From assembly GCF_014644495.1 (NCBI RefSeq), contig NZ_BMKU01000013.1, forward strand, positions 39,260 to 103,259: DNA of 64,000 bases, read 5' to 3'. Origin of the DNA: Pseudarthrobacter polychromogenes. Its GTDB lineage: Bacteria; Actinomycetota; Actinomycetes; Actinomycetales; Micrococcaceae. Below, in pieces: positions 33,624 through 41,544 of this stretch. The notes under the pieces were generated by a model, which was not told the origin of the DNA, searched no databases, and saw only the letters and a program-made list of their open reading frames with translations. Position numbers and translations under genes: made by a program. Within the stretch, counting starts at the first letter, position 1. Every line of letters begins with the position of its first letter.

Positions 33624-35432
33624 ATGGCGCGCATCGAGGATTATGCAGTTGTTGGCGACCTTCAAACGGGGGCCTTGATCAGCAAGGAAGGCTCCATCGA
33701 TTGGCTGTGCCTGCCACGGTTCGATTCCCCGGCATGCTTCAATTCCCTGCTGGACACCCCTGAATCGGGGCGCTGGCTCCTCGCACCCGAGGGCGGCGGA
33801 CCGTGCACGCGCCGGAGCTACCGGGACGGCACCCTGGTGCTGGAGACGGAGTGGGAAACGCCTGAGGGAACGGTGCGCGTCATTGATTTCATGCCGCCAC
33901 GAGACTCCGTGGCGGACATCGTCCGCATTGTTGTGGGCGTCAGCGGGAGCGTGCGGATGCACAGCGAGCTGGTGCTCCGCTTTGACTACGGCCACATTAT
34001 TCCCTGGGTCCGCAAGGACAACCTGGGCATGCACGCCATCGCCGGCCCGGACGCCGTCTACCTGGTGACACCGGCGCCCCTCCACGGCGAGAACATGCAC
34101 ACCATCAGTGACTTCGCCGTCAGCGCCGGGGAGCGCGTCCCGTTCGTCCTCACGTGGGCGCCAAGCCACGTGGGCCGGCCGCACAGCGTGGACGCTGAAG
34201 AAGTCCTTGGCACCACCTCGGCCTTCTGGCGCGGCTGGGCATCCCAATGCACCGTCAAAGGGAAGTACCAGGACGCCGTGGTTCGCTCCCTGGTGACCCT
34301 GAAAGCGCTGACGTACGCCCCCACCGGCGGCATCGTGGCGGCCGTGACCACGTCCTTGCCCGAGCAACTGGGCGGTCCGCGCAACTGGGACTACCGGTAC
34401 TGCTGGCTGCGGGACGCCACCATGACGCTGCAGGCCCTCATGGCAGCCGGCTACACGGCCGAAGCGGCGGCCTGGCGGGACTGGCTCCTCCGCGCGGTGG
34501 CCGGCGACCCCGCCGACCTGCAGATCATGTACGGCATCCACGGCGAGCGCCGCCTGCCGGAGATGGAGCTGCCGTGGCTGAAGGGCTATGAAAATTCGTC
34601 CCCGGTGCGCATCGGCAACGGGGCAGCCGAGCAGCTGCAGCTCGACGTGTGGGGCGAGGTGCTGGACTGCCTCGCCCTGACCCGGAATTCGCTGCTGACG
34701 CATCCGGATGAATCATGGGACGTCCAGCTTTCCCTGATGGAGCACCTCGAGAAAATCTGGGACCAGCCGGACAACGGGCTGTGGGAGATGCGCGGGCCCC
34801 GCCGCCATTTCACGCACTCCAAAGTGATGGCCTGGGTAGCCGCGGACCGGATGGTCAAGGGCGTCCGCGAGTCCGGGCTGCCGGGGCCGGTGGACCGCTG
34901 GGAGCGGCTGCGGGACACCATCCACCGGGACGTTATGGCCAACGGGTTTGACGCCGACCGCAACACGTTTGTCCAGGCCTATGGCCGGCCGGAACTCGAT
35001 GCCAGCCTCCTCCTGATCCCGCGCGTCGGCTTCCTGCCCCCGGACGATCCGCGGGTCATCGGCACCATCGATGCCATCCAGCGCGAACTTACCGAGGACG
35101 GGTTCGTGCTGCGTTACCGCCCCGAAGAGAGCGACGACGGCCTGCCGGGGGACGAGGGCGTCTTCCTTGCCTGCTCCTTCTGGCTGGTGGAGGCGCTCCT
35201 GGGGGCGGGCCGGCACGAGGAATCCCGGGAGCTCTTCGAACGGCTGCTGGAACTGCGGAACGACGTGGGGCTGCTGAGTGAGGAATGGGCCGTGAAGGCG
35301 GGCCGGCAGCTGGGCAACACCCCGCAGGCCTTCAGCCACTTTGCGCTTGTGACTAGCGCCCTGGAGCTGCATCAGGATACGGTTCGGCGAAGTGACACCC
35401 CCATTCCGCCGGAGACGGCGGGACCGTGCTGA
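33624..35432 (+). CDS. glycoside hydrolase family 15 protein (glucoamylase/trehalase type)
   Basis: A 602-residue enzyme. The N-terminal beta domain (ARIEDYAVVGDLQTGALIS, SIDWLCLPRFDSPACF) is followed by an (alpha/alpha)6 barrel with GPRNWDYRYCWLRDATMTL, the conserved first acidic region, and DGFVLRYRPEESDDGLPGDEG near the end. No signal peptide is seen, so it acts in the cytoplasm. Mycobacterial relatives of this architecture are trehalases, so trehalose breakdown is plausible. Start set at MARIED after GGGTAAGGAC. Confidence 0.9.
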   Translation: MARIEDYAVVGDLQTGALISKEGSIDWLCLPRFDSPACFNSLLDTPESGRWLLAPEGGGPCTRRSYRDGTLVLETEWETPEGTVRVIDFMPPRDSVADIVRIVVGVSGSVRMHSELVLRFDYGHIIPWVRKDNLGMHAIAGPDAVYLVTPAPLHGENMHTISDFAVSAGERVPFVLTWAPSHVGRPHSVDAEEVLGTTSAFWRGWASQCTVKGKYQDAVVRSLVTLKALTYAPTGGIVAAVTTSLPEQLGGPRNWDYRYCWLRDATMTLQALMAAGYTAEAAAWRDWLLRAVAGDPADLQIMYGIHGERRLPEMELPWLKGYENSSPVRIGNGAAEQLQLDVWGEVLDCLALTRNSLLTHPDESWDVQLSLMEHLEKIWDQPDNGLWEMRGPRRHFTHSKVMAWVAADRMVKGVRESGLPGPVDRWERLRDTIHRDVMANGFDADRNTFVQAYGRPELDASLLLIPRVGFLPPDDPRVIGTIDAIQRELTEDGFVLRYRPEESDDGLPGDEGVFLACSFWLVEALLGAGRHEESRELFERLLELRNDVGLLSEEWAVKAGRQLGNTPQAFSHFALVTSALELHQDTVRRSDTPIPPETAGPC

Positions 35433-35472
35433 GGCGGCGCGGCCAGGGGTGGCTTCTCCTTCGCAGAACAGA

Positions 35473-35484
35473 TAAGTATACTTA
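35473..35484. promoter_or_regulatory. TAAGTATACTTA palindrome before the DUF1508 gene
   Basis: A 12-bp perfect AT-rich palindrome sits 60 bp ahead of the start, where an operator or -10 region would fall. Confidence 0.35.
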
Positions 35485-35543
35485 CTAACACCTCAGTGCT
35501 CCTGACAAAGCACAACGCGGTGACTGATGGAGGAGTGATACGA

Positions 35544-35834
35544 ATGGCCGGGTATTTTGAGCTTGTGGATGCGCCTGACGGCGGTTACAGGGTGCGGATG
35601 CTGGATGGAGCCGGGAGCCTCATGGCCATCTCGGTCACCTTTCCCACAAAAAGGGCCGCTGTTGCCGGCGTGGCGATGGCGCGGGAAATTGCAGGGACAG
35701 GGCTGATCCGGGACAAGAGCCACGACGGCGCAGGAACGGTCCTTCGGGAACGCGTCCGCCCCGTAAGTTCTGCCAAGGAAGAGGCGGCCCGCCAGAAGAA
35801 GGCGCCGGCTGCAAAGCGGGCAGCGGTCAGCTGA
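35544..35834 (+). CDS. DUF1508 (YegP-like) protein
   Basis: A 96-residue protein. The single DUF1508 repeat is seen as GYFELVDAPDGGYRVRMLDGAGSLMAISVTFPTKRAAVAGVA, a small alpha/beta fold. The C-terminus is Lys/Ala rich. GGAGGAGTG precedes the ATG at 35544, which excludes the longer frame. The HAD gene begins in its stop codon (TGATG), so they are coupled. Function unknown. Confidence 0.82.
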   Translation: MAGYFELVDAPDGGYRVRMLDGAGSLMAISVTFPTKRAAVAGVAMAREIAGTGLIRDKSHDGAGTVLRERVRPVSSAKEEAARQKKAPAAKRAAVS

Positions 35835-36553
35835 TGGCACCCCTCAGCCCTGTACCCCCTGGCGGACGACGCCGGGGGGTTCTTTTTGACGTTGACGGCA
35901 CCCTGATCGACTCGTCCTATATCCATACGGTCGCCTGGTGGGGAGCCTTCCGGCAGCAGGGCTACGACATCCCGATGGCCACCATCCACCACCATGTGGG
36001 CATGGGCGGGGACCGCCTGGTGGACAGCCTTCTGCCCGAAGGGCGCGACCGGTCCCTCGATCCGGAGATCCTGGCCAGCCACGGGGCGCTGTACGCGTCC
36101 CACTGGCCGTCCCTCCGGGCCTTTGACGGGGCCAAGGACCTGCTGGGCCAGTGCCATAGCGGAGGACTGGCCGTGGCGCTCGCCTCCTCGGCGCGCAGGA
36201 AAGACCTGGATGTGATGAAGTCCATCCTGGATGCCGACGCCTTCATCGACGGCGCAACCAGCGCCAATGACGCAAAAAACAGCAAGCCCGCCCCGGACAT
36301 CCTTGTGGCCGCTCTGGAGGCCATTGACGTCCAGGCCGCAGACGCCGTCTATATCGGCGACGCCGTGTGGGACATGATGGCCGCGGCAGCCCTGGGAATC
36401 CCGGCGATTGCCGTGACATGCGGGGGAATCAATGCCGGTGAACTCCGGGATGCAGGCGCCGTGGAGGTCTACGAAGGGCCGCGGGACCTCCTGCGGAACC
36501 TGCCCTTAAGCGCCCTTAGCCCGCTGCTCACCAGGACAGAAGGACCGTACTGA
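35834..36553 (+). CDS. HAD family hydrolase (phosphatase, beta-phosphoglucomutase-like)
   Basis: A 239-residue HAD subfamily IA enzyme: motif I GVLFDVDGTLIDSS, motif II LASSAR, motif III lysine NSKPAPDI and motif IV YIGDAVWDMMAA. A helical cap lies between motif I and II. The ATG overlaps the last base of the DUF1508 stop. It is likely a small-molecule phosphatase; the substrate is unknown. Confidence 0.9.
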   Translation: MAPLSPVPPGGRRRGVLFDVDGTLIDSSYIHTVAWWGAFRQQGYDIPMATIHHHVGMGGDRLVDSLLPEGRDRSLDPEILASHGALYASHWPSLRAFDGAKDLLGQCHSGGLAVALASSARRKDLDVMKSILDADAFIDGATSANDAKNSKPAPDILVAALEAIDVQAADAVYIGDAVWDMMAAAALGIPAIAVTCGGINAGELRDAGAVEVYEGPRDLLRNLPLSALSPLLTRTEGPY

Positions 36554-36563
36554 GGCGCCCGGC

Positions 36564-36812
36564 TCAGACCGCTTGCCCGCCGGTGACGGCGTCCTCGTCG
36601 CCTGCGTTCGCAGGCTTGTTCCACACCACGGCCACCTTGACGGACCCGTCGTCGTTCCGCTCAATGTCCGTGCTCACTTCCGCTATGTTGGCGCCCATCT
36701 CCATGATCCGGGCGTGGTACGTGCCAACGAGCGCCTCCAGGCTCTCCTCCGTCCACTCGCCGGGCCGCATGCGGGTGGAGATCTCGACCGGTTCCGGCTG
36801 GTAGAGCGTCAT
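36564..36812 (-). CDS. hypothetical protein
   Basis: An 82-residue acidic protein, convergent with the HAD gene. It begins MTLYQPEPVEISTRMRPGEW and has one predicted helix (ESLEALVGTYHARIMEMGANI) and a beta segment (VKVAVVWNKPA). No family is recognised. AAAGAGGAACGCC-type sequence lies before the ATG, consistent with translation. Confidence 0.6.
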   Translation of the reverse strand: MTLYQPEPVEISTRMRPGEWTEESLEALVGTYHARIMEMGANIAEVSTDIERNDDGSVKVAVVWNKPANAGDEDAVTGGQAV

Positions 36813-36981
36813 GGCGTTCCTCTTTCACGCGTTTCCTGGGATCTGGCCCTTCCTACGCTAGAAGCCCAGGGCCACAAGGACAAGAGTTTAGTCAGCTTGC
36901 TTACTTTTTTCTGCCGGAGCCGATACCGTCGAGTGATGGGCTCTGGCCCGGACTAAAGGCAACACCACCGGAAGGCGAATC

Positions 36982-38163
36982 GTGAAAGCTCTGACCTGGC
37001 AAGGAAAACGCTCGGTAAGCGTGGAAGAAGTACCTGATCCCGTAATCCAGGAACCCACCGACGCCATTGTCCGCATCACCTCCACGGCCATCTGCGGCTC
37101 GGACCTGCACCTGTACGAGGTCCTGGGGCCGTACATGCATAAAGGCGACGTGATCGGCCACGAACCGATGGGCATCGTGGAAGAGGTGGGAAGCGCCGTC
37201 ACCAACCTGCGCAAGGGCGACCGCGTGGTGATCCCCTTCAACATTTCCTGCGGCAACTGTTATATGTGCAGCCAGGGCCTGCAGTCGCAGTGCGAAACCA
37301 CCCAGGTCAAGAGCAAGGGTTCAGGCGCAGCCCTCTTCGGTTACTCCGAGCTTTACGGGTCCGTTCCCGGCGGCCAGGCCGAGTACCTGCGCGTGCCGCA
37401 CGCCGATTACGGCCCGGTGAAAGTGGGAACAGAGCTCCCGGACGAGCGGTACCTGTTCCTCTCGGACATCCTCCCCACAGCCTGGCAGGCAGTGGAATAC
37501 GCGGACACCCCGGCCGGCGGCACCCTTGCCGTGTTCGGGCTGGGCCCGGTAGGCCAGTTTGCCAGCCGGATCGGTGTGCAGCGGGGGCTCCGCGTCATTG
37601 GCGTGGACCCGGTCCCCGAACGCCGCGCGATGGCGGAGCGGCACGGCGTGGAAACCCTCGATTACGGCAAGGGCGTGGCGGACCAGCTGCGGGAGATGAC
37701 AGCCGGAAGGGGCCCGGACGCGGTGGTGGACGCCGTCGGAATGGAGGCCCACGGTTCCCCTGTAGCGGGCTTCGCCCACCAGGCCCTCGGGCTCCTGCCT
37801 GACAAGCTTGCGCAGAAGGCGATGGAGACCGCCGGGGTGGACCGCCTCGCCGCGCTCCACACGTCCATCGACGCCGTCCGGCGCGGCGGCACGCTTTCCC
37901 TGAGCGGCGTCTACGGCGGCCAGGCCAGCCCAATGCCCCTGCTGACCATGTTTGACAAGCAGATCCAGGTCAGGATGGGGCAGTGCAACGTGCGCCGCTG
38001 GACTGACGACCTCCTGCCCCTGGTAGAGGACGACGCCGATCCGCTCGGTGTAATGGACCTGGTCACCCACCGCTCGGGGCTGGAAGGCGCGCCCGCCCTG
38101 TACGAAAAGTTCCAGAAGAAAGAGGACGGCTGCATCAAGGTGGTCCTCAACCCGGGAGCCTGA
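36982..38163 (+). CDS. zinc-dependent alcohol dehydrogenase (glutathione-independent formaldehyde dehydrogenase type)
   Basis: A 393-residue medium-chain dehydrogenase. Catalytic zinc site residues appear in STAICGSDLHLYE and VIGHEPMGIVEEVG, and the structural zinc site in ISCGNCYMCSQGLQSQC. The Rossmann motif is LAVFGLGPVGQFA. Length and the long insertion after the Rossmann domain match the FdhA-like group that oxidises formaldehyde or other aldehydes with tightly bound NAD. It starts at GTG after GGAAGGCG. It stands alone. Confidence 0.9.
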   Translation: MKALTWQGKRSVSVEEVPDPVIQEPTDAIVRITSTAICGSDLHLYEVLGPYMHKGDVIGHEPMGIVEEVGSAVTNLRKGDRVVIPFNISCGNCYMCSQGLQSQCETTQVKSKGSGAALFGYSELYGSVPGGQAEYLRVPHADYGPVKVGTELPDERYLFLSDILPTAWQAVEYADTPAGGTLAVFGLGPVGQFASRIGVQRGLRVIGVDPVPERRAMAERHGVETLDYGKGVADQLREMTAGRGPDAVVDAVGMEAHGSPVAGFAHQALGLLPDKLAQKAMETAGVDRLAALHTSIDAVRRGGTLSLSGVYGGQASPMPLLTMFDKQIQVRMGQCNVRRWTDDLLPLVEDDADPLGVMDLVTHRSGLEGAPALYEKFQKKEDGCIKVVLNPGA

Positions 38164-38183
38164 CCCTCCAGCAGAAAGCCTGC

Positions 38184-38218
38184 AGGAAGCCCTCAGCACA
38201 GGCTGTTGAGGGCTTCCT
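38184..38218. terminator. hairpin between convergent genes
   Basis: AGGAAGCCCTCA pairs with TGAGGGCTTCCT around an 11-base loop, 20 bp after the dehydrogenase stop. The right arm lies inside the last codons of the convergent lipoprotein gene. Confidence 0.6.
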
Positions 38219-39338
38219 GTGCCACGTCCTGCATCTCATGGATCAGGGGGTTGGCCTCAAGGGTGGGCGGTGCCGGAGGGTAGGCGAGGGAGATCGCCAG
38301 CTGGCTCCTGCCGTCCTCGCTGGTCATGGCGATCATTCCATAGCCGTCGGTATCACCGGGCAGGCCGTAGTAAAAGCGGTTGTTGCAGGTGTTGTTCCAG
38401 CGCCGCAGGGCAAAGCCGTAGTACTGCGAGTAGCCGCCCTTCATGGCCGTCACGCTGTCCGGGGGCAGCAGCCTGCCCTGCAGCAGTGCGGCGTAGAACG
38501 TGTTCACTTCCTCCACCGTGGACACAGCCCCGGTGGAGGGCGACTCCGCCTGCCAGGCCGGCATGCTGGCATCCGTGCGCCTGCCTTCCAGCGTGACGTA
38601 TCCGTGGACCATGCCGTTGGGCGGGGGACCGCCCAGCCGGGTGGACTCCAGGCGCAGGGGGCGGGCGATGTCCTCAGCCAGGACCTCGTCGATCCCCTGG
38701 CCGCGGAGCCGCTCAACGATCAGGGCGAGCGCCGCGTAGTTCGAACGGGAATAGTCGAAGATCCGTGCCAGCCGGCCGTCCCACGGTTCGGTGGCCGCCA
38801 GGGCCAGCTGCTGTTCGAGGCTGAGCGGCCGGTTCATCGTTTCTGCCCAGCTTCCGGACGCCAGCAGGGGGACCGAAAAGTCGGGGATCCCTGATTCGTG
38901 GGTCAGGAGCTGCCGGACGCTCACGGGGCCGGGTGGATGGAGGACGCTGCCGAACTCGGGCAGGTAGCGGCTCGCCTGGCTGTCCAGGTCCAGGCGGCCC
39001 TCTGCTGCAAGTTTCATCACTGAGACTGCGATGAGGGATTCGGTGATGCCGCCCACGCGGACGGGGTCGGACACCGTGGCGGGCTCGGCCGAGTCCAAGC
39101 TCCGCACCCCGGCGGCATGGGTCCAGGTGCGGGTTCCGGTCCTGACGGCGATCAGGACGGCAGGGGCGCCCTCGGCCAGCATCCGGGCGCTGAAAGCTTC
39201 CAGCAGCGCAAAGGCTGCGGGCGGCTCTGGCTCCGGTGGATCGGGTTCGCCGATGCAGCCGGCAGAGGATCCCGCCAGCAGGACCACGCACAGGGCTGCC
39301 GCAGTGCGCTTCCACCCGCGGAGCCGGATTGTGCCCAT
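38193..39338 (-). CDS. class C beta-lactamase-like lipoprotein, probably catalytically dead
   Basis: A 381-residue protein with a signal peptide ending GSSAGC (Cys28 as lipid site) and a Pro-rich linker, then a serine hydrolase fold. The region that should carry the SxxK nucleophile reads GGITES (Gly97 to Glu100), so both Ser and Lys are replaced. The second motif reads YSRSNYAAL, without the usual Tyr-x-Asn. The fold is otherwise well kept (VRQLLTHESGIPDF, YYGLPGDTDGYGMIAM). A binding or sensing role at the cell surface is more likely than hydrolysis. Confidence 0.85.
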   Translation of the reverse strand: MGTIRLRGWKRTAAALCVVLLAGSSAGCIGEPDPPEPEPPAAFALLEAFSARMLAEGAPAVLIAVRTGTRTWTHAAGVRSLDSAEPATVSDPVRVGGITESLIAVSVMKLAAEGRLDLDSQASRYLPEFGSVLHPPGPVSVRQLLTHESGIPDFSVPLLASGSWAETMNRPLSLEQQLALAATEPWDGRLARIFDYSRSNYAALALIVERLRGQGIDEVLAEDIARPLRLESTRLGGPPPNGMVHGYVTLEGRRTDASMPAWQAESPSTGAVSTVEEVNTFYAALLQGRLLPPDSVTAMKGGYSQYYGFALRRWNNTCNNRFYYGLPGDTDGYGMIAMTSEDGRSQLAISLAYPPAPPTLEANPLIHEMQDVAQEALNSLC

Positions 39339-39352
39339 GACACCAATTTTCC

Positions 39353-39418
39353 CCCAACCAGGTCGCGCTAAGTGTCGTTTTGGAGCTCCAAAACGACACT
39401 TGGCGCTACCCAGTTGGG
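39353..39418. repeat. 66-bp imperfect palindrome with 32-bp perfect core
   Basis: The core 39370-39401 is exactly self-complementary around GGAGCTCC, and the flanks GGTCGCGC/GGCGCTACC and CCCAACC/GTTGGG extend the pairing. It lies between the lipoprotein start and the end of the ureidoglycine aminohydrolase gene. It could be a terminator for the operon above, but has no T-tract outside the stem. Confidence 0.75.
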
Positions 39419-39434
39419 TGGAGGGGGAAGCAGG

Positions 39435-40247
39435 TCAGGTGAGGCGCACCTGCCGGTTCATGTCCTTGTACAGCAGGTAGCGGAACTCACCCGGGCCGCC
39501 CGCGTAGCAGGCCTGCGGGCAGAAGGCGCGCAGCCACATGAAGTCGCCGGCCTCCACCTCCACCCAGTCGTTGTTCAGCAGGTACATGGCCTTGCCCTCA
39601 AGGACGTAGAGGCCGTGCTCCATGACGTGGGTTTCGGGGAACGGGATGACGCCGCCGGGCTGGAACGTCACGATGTTCACCTGCATGTCGTGGGCCAGGT
39701 CGCTGGAGTCCGTGAAGCGGGTGGTCTTCCAGGCGCCGTCGGTGTCCGGCATCGCCGTCGGCTCCACGTCCTTTTCGTTGGTGACGAAGGACTTGGCCTC
39801 GTAGCCCTCAAGGCGCTCGTAGGCCTTGCGGATCCAGTGGAAGGACACGACGTCGCTGGAGACGTTCTCCAGGCCCCACTCCGAACCGGCAGCCAGGTAG
39901 GCGTAGCCGCCTTCCTCCAGCTGGTGCAGTTCACCGTCGAGGGTGAGGCTGACCCTGCCGCGGGTCACGAAGATGACGCCTTCCACACCGGCCTCGAATT
40001 CGGCCTTGGGGGCGCCGCCGCCCGGGCCGATCTCCACGATGAGCTGCGAGAACGTTGTGGCAAAGCCGGAGATGGGGCGGGCGATGATCCAGGACCGGGT
40101 GTTCGAGAAACCGGGCAGGTTGGAGGTGACGATGTCCGTCATGACGCCCTTCGGGATCACCGTGTACGCCTCGGTGACGATGGCGCGCTCGGTGGTCAGA
40201 TGGGTCTGCGGCGGCAGTCCGCCGGTGGGGGAATAGTACTTGCCCAT
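39435..40247 (-). CDS. allE: (S)-ureidoglycine aminohydrolase
   Basis: A 270-residue bicupin. The first cupin spans about residues 40-130 (GGGAPKAEFEAGVEGVIFVTRG) and the second about 170-260 (MQVNIVTFQPGGVIPFPETHVMEHGLYVLEGKA), where Glu, His and Gln residues bind manganese. The enzyme releases ammonia from ureidoglycine to give ureidoglycolate, late in allantoin breakdown. It is the last gene of a four-gene operon with malic enzyme, malate synthase and a DUF6986 aldolase. Confidence 0.92.
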   Translation of the reverse strand: MGKYYSPTGGLPPQTHLTTERAIVTEAYTVIPKGVMTDIVTSNLPGFSNTRSWIIARPISGFATTFSQLIVEIGPGGGAPKAEFEAGVEGVIFVTRGRVSLTLDGELHQLEEGGYAYLAAGSEWGLENVSSDVVSFHWIRKAYERLEGYEAKSFVTNEKDVEPTAMPDTDGAWKTTRFTDSSDLAHDMQVNIVTFQPGGVIPFPETHVMEHGLYVLEGKAMYLLNNDWVEVEAGDFMWLRAFCPQACYAGGPGEFRYLLYKDMNRQVRLT

Positions 40248-40263
40248 GAAAAGGGATCCTTAC

Positions 40264-41541
40264 CTAGGAGTTGGACGTGGTGGCGAGCCGCGGGTGCGCC
40301 AGTGCAGTGAGCTGCGGAATTCCGACGCCGGCGAGCGCCTGGACTTCATCGGCTCCGACGGCGCCGCACTGGACGCCGCGGAGGACGAATGCGGCCAGGG
40401 CGCGGGCCGTGGCGGGTTCATCCATGACGCCACCCTCGGTCCGCTCCACATAGTTGCGCAGGCGGGCCGCGGCGGCAGGAAGACCCTGCCGGTAGAAGGC
40501 ATAGGTGGCGGCGAACCGGCTGGGCAGCTGGGCCGGGTGCAGGTCCCAGCCCTGGTAAAAGCCGCGCTCCAGCGAACGGCGAACCAGCCGGCCGTGCAGC
40601 TGCCACGCATTCTCTACGTTGTCGCCTACGGGAATGATGTTGGTGGACCCGTCAGAGAGCCGGATACCAGTGCCGGCGACGGCCAGCTGCATGACTTCCT
40701 TGGCGAAATCGGCCACCGGGTGCTCCATGGACTGGTACTCGGCAGAGATCTGCAGGGAGGCGGAATAGTCGTAGGTTCCGTAGTGCAGGCCGCTGATCCG
40801 GCCGGGGACGGCGTGCGGCAGCTGCGCCACCGGAGAGGTGCCGTCCGGACCCAGGATGAGCTGCGGGGTTTCCACCTGGACCTCGAAGCGGAGCCGGCCG
40901 GCGGGGAGCGAGTGGACCTCTTCCAGCCGGGACACGGCATAATCCATGGCCTGGACCTGGGCCACGGTGGTGACCTTGGGCAGGGTCAGGACCAGGCCCT
41001 CGGGAAGTTCGCCGGCCGCTGCGAGCCCGGAGACAAAGAGGTCCAGCGTCCGGAGCCCCCGGGCCCTCGTGGGCGCCTCGAAGCACTTGAACCGGATGCC
41101 GATGAACGGGGGAGCGGACCCGGCCGCGACGGAGGCGGCCACCGCAGATGCTGCGGCAACCGCGGCGGCGTCCTCGGCGTCGTCGCCCCTGTCCCCGAAC
41201 CCGTCCTCGAAATCGAGCCGCAGGTCCTCGACCGGCTCAGTGTTCAGCTTGGCTTCCACTCGGGCCGCGACGGCCTCAGCCAGCGCGTTGTCCTGGCCCA
41301 GCAGCGTGCCCAGGCGTACCAGCCCGCCGTGGCCGGCCGCCGTGGCCAGCGCCTGCGCGCCCCAGTCAGCAGCGAACGACGGCGTAAACCGGTCCGCGGG
41401 GACGTACACGGTGTGGACGGGCTGGCGGGAGCCGTCGTCGCCCGGGTAGTTCCGCTCAAGCAGGCGGTCCGTCGCGGCGAGCTGCCCGTCGATGTTCACC
41501 AGGTCGCCTACGGACAAGGACGGCTTGGGTGTTTCCGCCAT
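40264..41541 (-). CDS. DUF6986 / HpcH-HpaI aldolase-like protein
   Basis: A 425-residue protein related to citrate lyase beta/malate synthase-type TIM barrels. Conserved parts are LRLDFEDGFGDRGDD, which should bind Mg, FIGIRFKCFEAPTRARGLRTLDLF, LVLTLPKVTTVAQVQAMDYA and RFEVQVETPQLILG. The family is recurrent beside malate synthase and ureide genes in actinobacteria, but its reaction is not established. It starts three bases after malate synthase ends, strongly suggesting a glyoxylate- or ureidoglycolate-related lyase step. Confidence 0.82.
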   Translation of the reverse strand: MAETPKPSLSVGDLVNIDGQLAATDRLLERNYPGDDGSRQPVHTVYVPADRFTPSFAADWGAQALATAAGHGGLVRLGTLLGQDNALAEAVAARVEAKLNTEPVEDLRLDFEDGFGDRGDDAEDAAAVAAASAVAASVAAGSAPPFIGIRFKCFEAPTRARGLRTLDLFVSGLAAAGELPEGLVLTLPKVTTVAQVQAMDYAVSRLEEVHSLPAGRLRFEVQVETPQLILGPDGTSPVAQLPHAVPGRISGLHYGTYDYSASLQISAEYQSMEHPVADFAKEVMQLAVAGTGIRLSDGSTNIIPVGDNVENAWQLHGRLVRRSLERGFYQGWDLHPAQLPSRFAATYAFYRQGLPAAAARLRNYVERTEGGVMDEPATARALAAFVLRGVQCGAVGADEVQALAGVGIPQLTALAHPRLATTSNS

Positions 41542-41544
41542 GCC

